Origin: Streptomyces sp. STR69
GTDB taxonomy: Bacteria > Actinomycetota > Actinomycetes > Streptomycetales > Streptomycetaceae
NCBI RefSeq assembly: GCF_024519455.1
Contig: NZ_JALJRY010000007.1
Location: forward strand, 283,540-347,539
Direction of reading: 5' to 3'
Length of the DNA: 64,000 bases
This document shows positions 25,043-32,824 of the stretch, one piece after another. A program made the translations under genes and the position numbers. The first letter of the stretch is position 1, and every line of letters begins with the position of its first letter. The notes beneath the pieces were generated by a model. It saw only the letters and a list, made by a program, of their open reading frames with translations. It searched no databases and was not told the origin of the DNA.

Positions 25043-26029
25043 TCACAGGGTGACGTCGGTCGACATGTATTCGATCTTGGGGAGGTTGGTGCCGTCGTAC
25101 AGACCGGTGAAGTTGAACGTCGGCTTCACGACACCGAACCCGTCGACCGTCGGCGGCCCCTCGTCCAGCTTGATCGCGGGCAGGGTGATCCGGAACGTTT
25201 CCGTGTAGGTCGACGCGATGATCGGGCCGATGAACTCCCACACCAGGCTGGTCGCGCCGTCGCTGGTGTGCAGGTCGTCCAGGGTGGTCCCGGTGTAGTC
25301 CGACTCCAACGTGCCGGTGATCTTGACCTGGTCGTTCTCGATCGGCTCCTTCTTCAACGCCGACTGGTTCGCGTAGAACCGCTCGACGTCCTGCGGGCGC
25401 TCGATCTTGCACGACACCTTCCGGATCCCGTCCAGCGCCGCCTCCGCGCCGAAAGTGCCGATCTTCAGCGCCATCTGCCCGAAGTGGAACGGAGACATGT
25501 TCGAGTAGCTGGCCACGGCGAGCGTCTGCGTCTCGTCGCAGTCCTTGCCGTCGATCTCGAAGCTGCCGTTGAGCATCTCGCCGACACCGCACGAGAACTC
25601 GCCCGACGTGATCTTGCAGCCGAGCAGCGTCTTGTCGGTGACGGTCCCGCTGGTGAGCGGCACGCCCTTCTGGATGACCAAGGACTTGCCTGCGACGCTG
25701 GCCAGGGTGTGGGTCTGCAGGTAGGCGGTCGTCGCGGCCTGCTGCACGGGAGTGACCGAAGTACCCATCAGGGTCTGGAGGATGAGCCCCATACCCTTGT
25801 TGGCGATCTCCATCTCCAAGGAGCCCTGGACCTCCTTGCGCGTCAGGACGCGGCGGGAGGACAGAGGGAGGAGTCGGCCGGCCGCGATGCCGGCCGACTG
25901 AGCCGTCGTCTTCTTGAGGACCAGCGACTCCTTGGTGAATTCGATGAACTTGGTCGGAGCGGCGAAGGTGCCGTAGCTGCTCTCGGCGATGATCCCGATC
26001 TGGGCGCCGAGGCCCGATCCGATGGCCAT
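25043..26029 (-). CDS. Major tail (tube) protein
   Basis: The 328-residue beta-rich protein has the start of actinophage tail tube subunits (GSGLGAQIGIIAESSYGTFA, PTKFIEFTKESLVLKKT) and repeated tube-fold strands (EVQGSLEMEIANKGMGLILQ, GEFSCGVGEMLNGSFEIDGK, KVSCKIERPQDVERFYAN). It polymerises around the tape measure protein into the tube. Its position directly upstream of gp10-like and chaperone genes is usual. Confidence 0.87.
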   Translation of the reverse strand: MAIGSGLGAQIGIIAESSYGTFAAPTKFIEFTKESLVLKKTTAQSAGIAAGRLLPLSSRRVLTRKEVQGSLEMEIANKGMGLILQTLMGTSVTPVQQAATTAYLQTHTLASVAGKSLVIQKGVPLTSGTVTDKTLLGCKITSGEFSCGVGEMLNGSFEIDGKDCDETQTLAVASYSNMSPFHFGQMALKIGTFGAEAALDGIRKVSCKIERPQDVERFYANQSALKKEPIENDQVKITGTLESDYTGTTLDDLHTSDGATSLVWEFIGPIIASTYTETFRITLPAIKLDEGPPTVDGFGVVKPTFNFTGLYDGTNLPKIEYMSTDVTL

Positions 26030-26032
26030 GAC

Positions 26033-26236
26033 TCAGCTCTCCTTCTGCGGCGTCTTGGCCGCGGGCTTCTTCGAGGTTGCCGTCTTGGGCTCCTCGACCG
26101 GCTCCCAGTTCGAGGGCTGGCAGACGTAGCCCTCGTAGCGGTCATCGGGGACCTCGACGACTTCGTCGGGCTCGACGGTCCGGCCCAGCTCGGGCACGGT
26201 CACCGGCTCGTGCCCCAGGAAGCGCACACGCGCCAT
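26033..26236 (-). CDS. Small head-tail region protein
   Basis: The 67-residue protein starts MARVRFLGHEPVTVPELGRT, has a short beta-rich domain and a Lys/Ala/Pro-rich tail. Similar small proteins precede major tail genes in many Streptomyces phages; function unknown. ATG 26236 has GGAGGAGG upstream. Confidence 0.65.
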   Translation of the reverse strand: MARVRFLGHEPVTVPELGRTVEPDEVVEVPDDRYEGYVCQPSNWEPVEEPKTATSKKPAAKTPQKES

Positions 26237-26250
26237 GGGGGTCCTCCTCC

Positions 26251-26718
26251 TCAGATCCGGGCGTGGCAGGTCACCGTGAAGCCCAGGGCGGCCCGTGCGC
26301 CCTGATCGGTGTGGGACTGGCGCAGCACGCCGGCCGAGAGGTCCGCCCACAGCACCGAGCCGTTGAGGGTCGGCGCCTCGGGGTGCAGGCCTGTTGCGCG
26401 GATGCGTTGCTCGATCTCGCCGAGCAGCTCGAACACCCGGGCCCGTACGGCGGGGAAGTCAGTGTCGCCGGACCAGCAGTCGATCCAGCCGCTGATCGCG
26501 AAGGTTTCGTCCTTGGTCCGTGCGCCGGCCGAGTTGAAGCTCTGCTGGAGCTCGGCGGCCTGGTCGCCGTCGGGCACCCAGCCGACGGCGATGAAGTCCT
26601 GCGTCTGAACGTCGTTGACGGGTGGCCCGTCGATGACGTCGACCTTGTCGATGGCGGGCTCCCGCAGGATGACCAGGAGCTGAGTGATCGCGCCGGGCAG
26701 GGCTGAAGTCGTGGGCAT
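26251..26718 (-). CDS. Head-tail joining / tail terminator-like protein
   Basis: The 155-residue protein (PGAITQLLVILREPAIDKVD, then FDAVGWVPDGD-like core, FAISGWIDCWSGDTDFPAVR and CHARI end) has the layout of tail terminator or neck proteins such as DUF3168-type. It lies between the connector gene and the tail tube gene. ATG 26718 overlaps the stop of the connector gene. Family assignment is by position and shape. Confidence 0.65.
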   Translation of the reverse strand: MPTTSALPGAITQLLVILREPAIDKVDVIDGPPVNDVQTQDFIAVGWVPDGDQAAELQQSFNSAGARTKDETFAISGWIDCWSGDTDFPAVRARVFELLGEIEQRIRATGLHPEAPTLNGSVLWADLSAGVLRQSHTDQGARAALGFTVTCHARI

Positions 26719-27533
26719 CAGGCGATTCCTGGTCCGTCGTCGTCCGGAGAGAGCAGCTGCTTCGCCCGGTTGGGAATTGCGTAGCCAAGGCCCGGGATGG
26801 GCTCGGTGACGTCGAAGTCGTCGCCCCCGCGCTGCGGCCGGCCGGGACCGGACAGGGTGCGCCACAGGTGCTGCAGGATCAGTTGAGCGGCGCCGAGGAT
26901 GTTGCCGGTGATGACTGGGCGGCCGGCGCTGTAGACGAACTGCAACGGGCCCCGGAGCAGGCCTCCGTCTCTCCGGGTCACCAGGCCGGTGACCGGGTCC
27001 AGATGGAGGGCGGCGGTGTCGTACCCGGAGCCGCCGTTCCGCAGAGAAGTGACGGACTGCAGGGCGATCGCCGGGACCTTGCGCAGGGTGATCGCCTGGG
27101 CGAGGCTGACCTGCTGGTCCTCGGTCACCGTGCGGACGACGACCGGTCCGACGAAGTACTCGACGGCCCGGGTGGTGGCCTCCAGCCAGAACCGCACCAG
27201 CGGATCGTCGGCCGACCCCTCCTTCTTGAGCAGGCTCTTGGCGTCGGTCAGGGACAGGACCGTGGGAGGCGCCTCGTCACGGACGTCGAACGAATCCGTG
27301 TAGGCGTGCGCCGGGGTGGTGAACAGCCAGCGCACCGTGTGCCGTCCGGGAGCGTCCGTGACGTAGTCGGCCTGGTACAGGCCGACGGTCGCGGTCTCCT
27401 CTGGCGTGGGGGTGGCGAGGGTGCCGTCGGGCAGCGTCACGGTCACTACGGCGGTCGCCGCGGTGGTGAGGGCGCCGCCCGGGTCCCGGCACTCGGCGGT
27501 CAGGCGCGCAGTCGCGCCGAGGTCGTACGGCAC
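26718..27533 (-). CDS. Head-tail connector with N-terminal Ig-like domain
   Basis: The 271-residue protein has two parts. Residues 1-90 look like an immunoglobulin-like beta domain (TARLTAECRDPGGALTTAAT, YQADYVTDAPGRHTVRWLF). Residues 93-271 look like an HK97 gp6-type connector (LSLTDAKSLLKKEGSADDPL, YFVGPVVVRTVTED, AAQLILQHLWRTL). It should dock below the portal. The fused Ig-like part is unusual for this gene class. GTG 27533 follows GGAGG. Confidence 0.72.
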   Translation of the reverse strand: MPYDLGATARLTAECRDPGGALTTAATAVVTVTLPDGTLATPTPEETATVGLYQADYVTDAPGRHTVRWLFTTPAHAYTDSFDVRDEAPPTVLSLTDAKSLLKKEGSADDPLVRFWLEATTRAVEYFVGPVVVRTVTEDQQVSLAQAITLRKVPAIALQSVTSLRNGGSGYDTAALHLDPVTGLVTRRDGGLLRGPLQFVYSAGRPVITGNILGAAQLILQHLWRTLSGPGRPQRGGDDFDVTEPIPGLGYAIPNRAKQLLSPDDDGPGIA

Positions 27534-27545
27534 CGCACACCTCCT

Positions 27546-28229
27546 CTACCAGGCGCGGGTCTCGGGCGAGGGCTCCCCGCCTCCGCCCCGCGAGTAGTCC
27601 GCGGCCTTCTCCGCTCCGGCCTGGCTGCCGCCGGTCGCGGCGTCGCGTGCCCGCGCATCGGCGAGGACCTGGTCGCGGTTCTTGCAGATGCCGGCCCGCG
27701 GGGTGTCCTGGTCCGCCTCGATGTCGAGCACGCGCAGCGCTTCCTGTTCTCCGACGGTGTCGAGGTAGGCGAGCACTTCCCTGTTGGTGTGCTCGCGCGG
27801 ATCGAACGGGGTCGGGGGCGCCGGCGCCTCGGCCTCCTGGTCGGGGTCCTCGTTCTCAAGGTCCGCAGGATCCTCAGGCCTTGGGGGCTGCTCGTCGTCC
27901 GGGGCAGCCGGGACGGGCAGCCGGATGGTGACCGACCAGCGCACCCACTTCTGGCCGTTGTCCTCGGCAGCATCCGGCGGCCCGGTTTCCTCGACGGTCG
28001 AGGCGAGGACCTGGAGCGGCGCGCCGTCCTCGCCGAACACCACGGGCACCTGGTGGTGCACCGTCGACGGCTGCTGAACGCCGTCCTGCTCCTGGCCGCC
28101 GTCGACGAGGACGGCGCGGTGCCCGTCCGCCCACGACGTGGCGGCTTCCTCGCTCACCTCGACGACGTCGCCGGGAGCCCACGAGAAGTCGGCCCCGGCG
28201 ATCGCCTCCAGTACGCGGATGCGCCTCAT
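27546..28229 (-). CDS. Head-region protein with acidic linker
   Basis: The 227-residue protein has an N-terminal domain (MRRIRVLEAIAGADFSWAPG, VVEVSEEAATSWADGHRAVL), a strongly acidic Pro-rich linker (about 110-145) and a LEM/SAP-like helical part (REVLAYLDTVGEQEALRVLD). I do not recognise a family. It overlaps the preceding gene (ATGA) in the head module. Confidence 0.6.
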   Translation of the reverse strand: MRRIRVLEAIAGADFSWAPGDVVEVSEEAATSWADGHRAVLVDGGQEQDGVQQPSTVHHQVPVVFGEDGAPLQVLASTVEETGPPDAAEDNGQKWVRWSVTIRLPVPAAPDDEQPPRPEDPADLENEDPDQEAEAPAPPTPFDPREHTNREVLAYLDTVGEQEALRVLDIEADQDTPRAGICKNRDQVLADARARDAATGGSQAGAEKAADYSRGGGGEPSPETRAW

Positions 28230-28633
28230 CAGGGCTGCACCACCGGCGCGTTACGCGGGTTGGCCAGCAGCACCGACGCCCCGTAGATCCCGCCCGACGT
28301 GGTGCCGGACGCGGTCACCGCGGCGCGCAGGTACCGCTTCGTGCCCTTGTAGCCGACGACGTACATCTTGTTGTCGTCGGCCGCACCGATGCTCGGCTCC
28401 GTGCCCTGCAGCTCAGCGGCTGCCACCGACGTGAACGTGGTGTTGTCGTCGGACTCCTGCACGTCGATGGCGTGCGTGCCGTCGGTGATCGTCCCGGTGT
28501 GGACGATGATCGCGGCGTCCTGGAACATCACCCCGGCGGCGACCCGGTCCACGCCGGTGCCGTTCGCCGAAGCGGTGCGGGCGACGATCGCCAGGGTCTC
28601 CCGGACGGTGACGTTTGCGTACGCGTCCCTCAC
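28229..28633 (-). CDS. Head decoration-like protein
   Basis: The 134-residue beta-rich protein (ETLAIVARTASANGTGVDRV, AIDVQESDDNTTFTSVAAAE, MYVVGYKGTKRYLRAAVTAS) is encoded immediately downstream of the major capsid gene, the usual place of capsid decoration or stabilisation proteins. Role is inferred from position and fold type. GTG 28633 follows GAGGAG. Confidence 0.65.
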   Translation of the reverse strand: MRDAYANVTVRETLAIVARTASANGTGVDRVAAGVMFQDAAIIVHTGTITDGTHAIDVQESDDNTTFTSVAAAELQGTEPSIGAADDNKMYVVGYKGTKRYLRAAVTASGTTSGGIYGASVLLANPRNAPVVQP

Positions 28634-28659
28634 GACGCGCTCCTCTCTGTGAACGCGGA

Positions 28660-28687
28660 CGGGCCCAGGCGCGAAGTCCTGGGCCCG
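28660..28687. terminator. Hairpin downstream of the capsid gene
   Basis: CGGGCCCAGG and CCTGGGCCCG form a perfect ten-base stem with an eight-base loop, 13 bp beyond the capsid stop. With the matching hairpin at 29969-29998 it isolates the capsid gene. Confidence 0.65.
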
Positions 28688-28700
28688 TGAGCGGAGTTGG

Positions 28701-29945
28701 TCAGCTGGCGGGGTGCTGGTACAGGCGGATCGCCGACGAGTCGTTGATCATGCCGTCCATGCGGGAGAAGCCGAGGAACGCGACCTGCAGGTACTCGGCG
28801 TACCGCTCGACCAGGCGGAGCGTCTGGACGTCGAGGACCTGACGGATCAGGTAGCCGGCCTTGAAGTCGCCGAACGCGATGGACTTGGCGCTGGCCGCCG
28901 GGACGGGCATCGAGTTGTCGATGTTGTACGTGAACCCGTTGATGGTGGCCGGGAAGCCCGGGGCGGGGATCGGCTGCCACAGCGGACGCTGCTGGGTGTC
29001 CTTCAGCTTCCGGATGACCTTGAGCATCAGGTCGTGCATCAGGTACTGCGCGCCGGCGCGGTAGGCCACGTCGACGGAGTGCTCGATGTCGACCAGGTCG
29101 TCGTAGATGATCGACGTGACCTGGCCGCCCGCGCCGGTCTTGCCGACGATCGCGTTGGTGGTGATGCCCTCGGGCTGGTCCACACCGGTGCCGGTGGTCC
29201 AGGCCCGCGCGGCTCGGCGGCCGATGCGCTCGCCGAGCTTCTTCGGCACCCACGCCTCAAGGCCGAACGCCGAGTCCTGCAGGAGCTGCAGGGACAGCCG
29301 GACCTGCTTCGAGCTGAACGTGTAGGCCTTCAGCTTCTTGCCGCCGACCTGGATGTCCAGCTCGCCCGCGGCGGTGTTCTCGCCGAGGATCTCGCCCTCG
29401 TTGGAGGTGTCGTCGTTGGTGGGCCAGTTCAGGTCCGCGCCGGTCGACGTCGTGATGACGTCGGCCAGACCGAAGACACCGCCGAAAGCCTTCATCGTCT
29501 CGGTCATGATGTTGCGGAACTCGTCCGGGACGGTGAATCCGCCGCCGACGTCGGTGTTGCCGCCCATGGCCCGCAGGTCGACCTGCTGGTCCATCATCAT
29601 GTTGCGCTGCTCGGAGGTGAGGCGGTCCATGCCTCCGCGCAGGTAGGTGGAGAACGCGTCGGCGTACCGCTTCGCCTGCTCCTCGCTGTCTCCGCCGCGC
29701 CGGTCCGCGGGCTCACCGGTCGTGGTGACGACCTTGGACCGGTCGATCTTGTCGAGCGCGGCCATCTTGTTGAGGCGCTCGATGTCGCCGGACACCTCGG
29801 TCAGCCGCGCCTCGGCCGCGTCCCAGTTGGTGCGCTCCTCGGCCGTCCACTCGCGGCTCTCGGTCTCGGCGAGGGTCTGGATGTCCTGCATCCGCTGCCA
29901 CGTCTTGTTCTGCTCTTCGATCAGCCTGTCGAGCTGTGCGGGCAT
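28701..29945 (-). CDS. HK97-type major capsid protein
   Basis: The 414-residue protein has an N-terminal coiled-coil delta (scaffold) domain (residues about 1-110: MPAQLDRLIEEQNKTWQRMQ, AEARLTEVSGDIERLNKMAA). The HK97 fold follows: TDVGGGFTVPDEFRNIMTET, STGADLNWPTNDDTSNEGEI, GRRAARAWTTGTGVDQPEGI and FGDFKAGYLIRQVLDVQTLR. The delta domain should be removed by the protease encoded next to it. Confidence 0.94.
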   Translation of the reverse strand: MPAQLDRLIEEQNKTWQRMQDIQTLAETESREWTAEERTNWDAAEARLTEVSGDIERLNKMAALDKIDRSKVVTTTGEPADRRGGDSEEQAKRYADAFSTYLRGGMDRLTSEQRNMMMDQQVDLRAMGGNTDVGGGFTVPDEFRNIMTETMKAFGGVFGLADVITTSTGADLNWPTNDDTSNEGEILGENTAAGELDIQVGGKKLKAYTFSSKQVRLSLQLLQDSAFGLEAWVPKKLGERIGRRAARAWTTGTGVDQPEGITTNAIVGKTGAGGQVTSIIYDDLVDIEHSVDVAYRAGAQYLMHDLMLKVIRKLKDTQQRPLWQPIPAPGFPATINGFTYNIDNSMPVPAASAKSIAFGDFKAGYLIRQVLDVQTLRLVERYAEYLQVAFLGFSRMDGMINDSSAIRLYQHPAS

Positions 29946-29968
29946 GTCTGTCCTTCCCAGGCATGCGA

Positions 29969-29998
29969 GAGGCCCGGGCCAGGAACGGCCAGGGCCTC
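29969..29998. terminator. Hairpin upstream of the capsid gene
   Basis: GAGGCCC and GGGCCTC outer arms plus inner GGCC pairing form a stem between the protease stop and the capsid start. It may reduce read-through from the upstream packaging genes, implying a separate capsid promoter. Confidence 0.6.
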
Positions 29999-30012
29999 GG
30001 GGTGAGTGGGGA

Positions 30013-31257
30013 CTACGAGGAGGTGAGCGGCAGGCCGTAGCGTGCTGCCAGCCCCCTCATGCGGAGTTCGCGCGCGTCCAGTCGGGTCCGAGTGGTCTCT
30101 GCCGGCTCGGCGCCGTCCGCGTCCGCGACTGCGTTCTCCGTTGTGCTGGTCTCGCGAGTGGACTCACCCGGCTCGCCCTCGACCTGCTTGAGTTCTGGTG
30201 CCTTGATCCCGGCGTCCTTCAGGTGCCGGGCCAGGTGCTTGTAGACAGCTGCGCGGTCTTCCTCGGGGATCGTCGTCCCGCCGCGGGCTCCGTTGAGGAC
30301 GCCGATCGCCGTGGTGCACGCGGCCGTTGACGCCGCGCCCACGTTCCCGTCGGGATCGACGAAGTGGTGGATGAGCCGGTACGAGGCCTTCGCGTCAGCG
30401 TCACCGTCGGGGTCCACCCAGGCGTGCGCCTGCCGCAGCGCCGACTCACTGCCCGGCAGGTCGCTGGAGTTGGCCGGCCCGTCCCAGGACGAATCCGACG
30501 TGTCGGTGGAGTGGACCGCCAAAGCGCCCCGCTCCTCGGCGACCGCCGCCGCCCGCTCCGCCGGCGCGACGTCGCCCGCAGCCTGGTCGCCCTGGTTGCC
30601 GCCGACCAGCTGCAGCAGGTCCCGCAGCTCCGGACGGAACGCGGCGCGCTTCTCGATCGCAGCCTGGTCCCCGCGGCTGACGAGCGCGGAGGCGACGGAG
30701 GCGAGCTCCGCCTCGGTGTCCTCGTACGCAGGGAAAGTGACCGCGCTGACCTCGATGAGGCGGACCTCCAGGATCCGCCGAACCTCGACCTCAACCGGCC
30801 CCTCGGACGTGTCGATCGTCTCGACCGACCACTGGTCCTTGAGGACATAGAACCCGAACGACATCCCGGTGATGTTGCCGTTGCGGACGTTGGCCTTCAG
30901 GTCGTTGACGTACGACAGGGCCGTGTCCAGTGCCGAGTCGACCGGCAGGCCGACCGCGTCCTCCGCCAAGGCCAGCGTGCCGGCCGTGACCCGGGAGACC
31001 ACGTAGTACGAGTCGTGGTCGACCAGGAAACGGGCGTCGCCCTCCTGCAGGGTCTTGGTGAAAGCACCCGGGGCGATCTCCTCGTAGAACCCCCACCGCA
31101 GCGGATTCCCGATCGCCGTACGGGAGTTGAACTTCGCGGCGTACCCGCGGAACCGCTCATCCGCGGTATCGCCCTCGACGGCCCGGATCATCACGTCCGC
31201 CGTCGACAGAGGCAGGCGGCGGCGCTCCTCGGTCGTCGTCCTCGTCAGAGTCCTCAT
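30013..31257 (-). CDS. HK97 prohead protease with C-terminal extension
   Basis: The 414-residue protein has an N-terminal U35-type protease domain (about residues 20-190) with candidate catalytic His in FLVDHDSYYVVSR and Ser in ITGMSFGFYVLKDQW. A low-complexity stretch leads to a distinct C-terminal domain (about 255-370: ALRQAHAWVDPDGDADAKAS, YRLIHHFVDPDGNVGAASTA). It should mature the capsid by removing the delta domain. ATG 31257 overlaps the portal stop (TGATG). The extra domain is a recurrent but uncharacterised addition in actinophages. Confidence 0.87.
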   Translation of the reverse strand: MRTLTRTTTEERRRLPLSTADVMIRAVEGDTADERFRGYAAKFNSRTAIGNPLRWGFYEEIAPGAFTKTLQEGDARFLVDHDSYYVVSRVTAGTLALAEDAVGLPVDSALDTALSYVNDLKANVRNGNITGMSFGFYVLKDQWSVETIDTSEGPVEVEVRRILEVRLIEVSAVTFPAYEDTEAELASVASALVSRGDQAAIEKRAAFRPELRDLLQLVGGNQGDQAAGDVAPAERAAAVAEERGALAVHSTDTSDSSWDGPANSSDLPGSESALRQAHAWVDPDGDADAKASYRLIHHFVDPDGNVGAASTAACTTAIGVLNGARGGTTIPEEDRAAVYKHLARHLKDAGIKAPELKQVEGEPGESTRETSTTENAVADADGAEPAETTRTRLDARELRMRGLAARYGLPLTSS

Positions 31258-32591
31258 CACAAGCCTTCCTCTGTCTCGTCAGGGGCCGCCAGCAGTCGCT
31301 GCGCCTCCAGCATCAGCGCGACCGCCCGCGCCCTGTTCGACCCCGCCGCAGCCGACGACGATGACTGATCGCCGTCCGGGGCAAGGGGGTTGCTGCCGAG
31401 CGGGGCCATGTACAGCGGCTGCAGACGCAAGTCGCCCTCGGGCCCCTCCAACGGCGGCTTGTCCTCAAGATCGAGGATGTCGTTCGCCGAGAACGCGCCC
31501 ACATCCCGCATCGCCCGGTAGAAAGTCGCCCGCGCCTGACTGTCGCCGCGCAGCAGCCCGCCCATCTGGTACTTCGCGTACTGCTCCGGCGGCAAGAGCT
31601 CCTTCGTCACGCGCTGCTCGGTCGGCGTCAGCCACGTCGGGTTGAGGTCGAACGTCACCCAGCCCTGCGCCTGCTGCTCCAGCCCCGTGCCCCAACTCGT
31701 GGACTTGCTGGTCTCCATGAGCAGGAACAGCGGAACGCCGAAGATCCTCGCGATCTCGGCGTTCTCGAACTCCCTCGACTCGAGGAACTGGGCGTCCACG
31801 TTGGGCATCGCGACCGGCTGGAACGATGCCCCGCTGTCCAGCACGGCGATCTCGTGGCTGTTGTGCACGCCGGACAGCTTCGACTTCCAGCGCTCCTTGA
31901 GCCGCGCGGCCTGGTCCTGGTCGAGGCGTTGCTCCGTCTGCAGCACGCCACCTACGAGGTTCCCGGAGCCGAACAGCCGGGCAGCGGACTTCTCGGCGGC
32001 CTGCGCCAGGCCGATGCCCTGCGACGCCATCCGCACCGGCGAGCAGCCGGTGAGACCGTCGTAACCCAGGCCCGGGATGTGCAAGACGTCGTACGGAGTC
32101 AGCCGGTGGACCACGCCCCAGTCGTCCGTAACCCAGAACCACTTCCCCGACGGGTTCTCGTCAGACGGCCTCTCCCGGTCCACCTGCACGCGGTCCGAGG
32201 AGATCGGCCACAGCTCGCGGATCTGTCGGGCGCCGTCGCGAATCTTCTGAGCGTAGCCGTTGCCCCACAACACTCGGTACGTGTAGACGAAACGCCACAG
32301 CTCCACCGGCGTCAGGTCGGGGTGCGGGTTGGCCAGCAAGTCGGAGGTCTGCCGTTCCTTCGTGCCGACCTTGTAGGTCGGCAGTGGCAACGCGGACGAC
32401 ACACCTGCGATCACGTTGACCGCCCGCCATACCGCTGGGGTCCGCAATGCCGTCGTCTCCGACACCGGCACCCCGGCATCCGACGGCACCCCGCCGAGGA
32501 ACTCGCTCAGCGCGGCGGAGGTGAGCGGCTGTGCAGGGCTCTCCAACCCCCGCTCAGTCCGCCCGTCGAACAGCCCGAAAAGCCCGCTCAC
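31257..32591 (-). CDS. Portal protein (HK97 type)
   Basis: The 444-residue protein carries the phage portal signature: AVWRAVNVIAGVSSALPLPT, LWGNGYAQKIRDGARQIREL, YDVLHIPGLGYDGLTGCSPV, and the FENAEIARIFGVPLFLL segment. It forms the dodecameric ring at the capsid vertex through which DNA is packaged. GTG 32591 overlaps the stop of the small membrane protein gene (GTGA). Confidence 0.93.
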   Translation of the reverse strand: MSGLFGLFDGRTERGLESPAQPLTSAALSEFLGGVPSDAGVPVSETTALRTPAVWRAVNVIAGVSSALPLPTYKVGTKERQTSDLLANPHPDLTPVELWRFVYTYRVLWGNGYAQKIRDGARQIRELWPISSDRVQVDRERPSDENPSGKWFWVTDDWGVVHRLTPYDVLHIPGLGYDGLTGCSPVRMASQGIGLAQAAEKSAARLFGSGNLVGGVLQTEQRLDQDQAARLKERWKSKLSGVHNSHEIAVLDSGASFQPVAMPNVDAQFLESREFENAEIARIFGVPLFLLMETSKSTSWGTGLEQQAQGWVTFDLNPTWLTPTEQRVTKELLPPEQYAKYQMGGLLRGDSQARATFYRAMRDVGAFSANDILDLEDKPPLEGPEGDLRLQPLYMAPLGSNPLAPDGDQSSSSAAAGSNRARAVALMLEAQRLLAAPDETEEGL

Positions 32592-32824
32592 GTCCGCTCA
32601 CCTCCCGTCGCTTCCCGCCCGCGCCCCGCCCCTGCGGCACGCCTGTCCGCCCGCGACATCGCCCGCTCGCACGCCAGCACCCCCAGCACGCCAGCCACGA
32701 CCAGCGCGGCGGGAACACTCCACAGCGCCAGCCCGGCGACCCCGACGAGAACGAACACCACCTCCAGGACCAACAGGTCACCGGCGCTCGTACGGGCCTC
32801 CGGCTCGGCCGGCTCCTTCTTCAC
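32588..32824 (-). CDS. Small two-helix membrane protein
   Basis: The 78-residue protein has two adjacent hydrophobic helices (LLVLEVVFVLVGVAGLALWS; AALVVAGVLGVLACERAMS) between charged ends. It lies between terminase and portal genes with GTGA overlaps on both sides. Function unknown; a membrane role during packaging or a moron-like function are both possible. Confidence 0.62.
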   Translation of the reverse strand: MKKEPAEPEARTSAGDLLVLEVVFVLVGVAGLALWSVPAALVVAGVLGVLACERAMSRADRRAAGAGRGREATGGERT

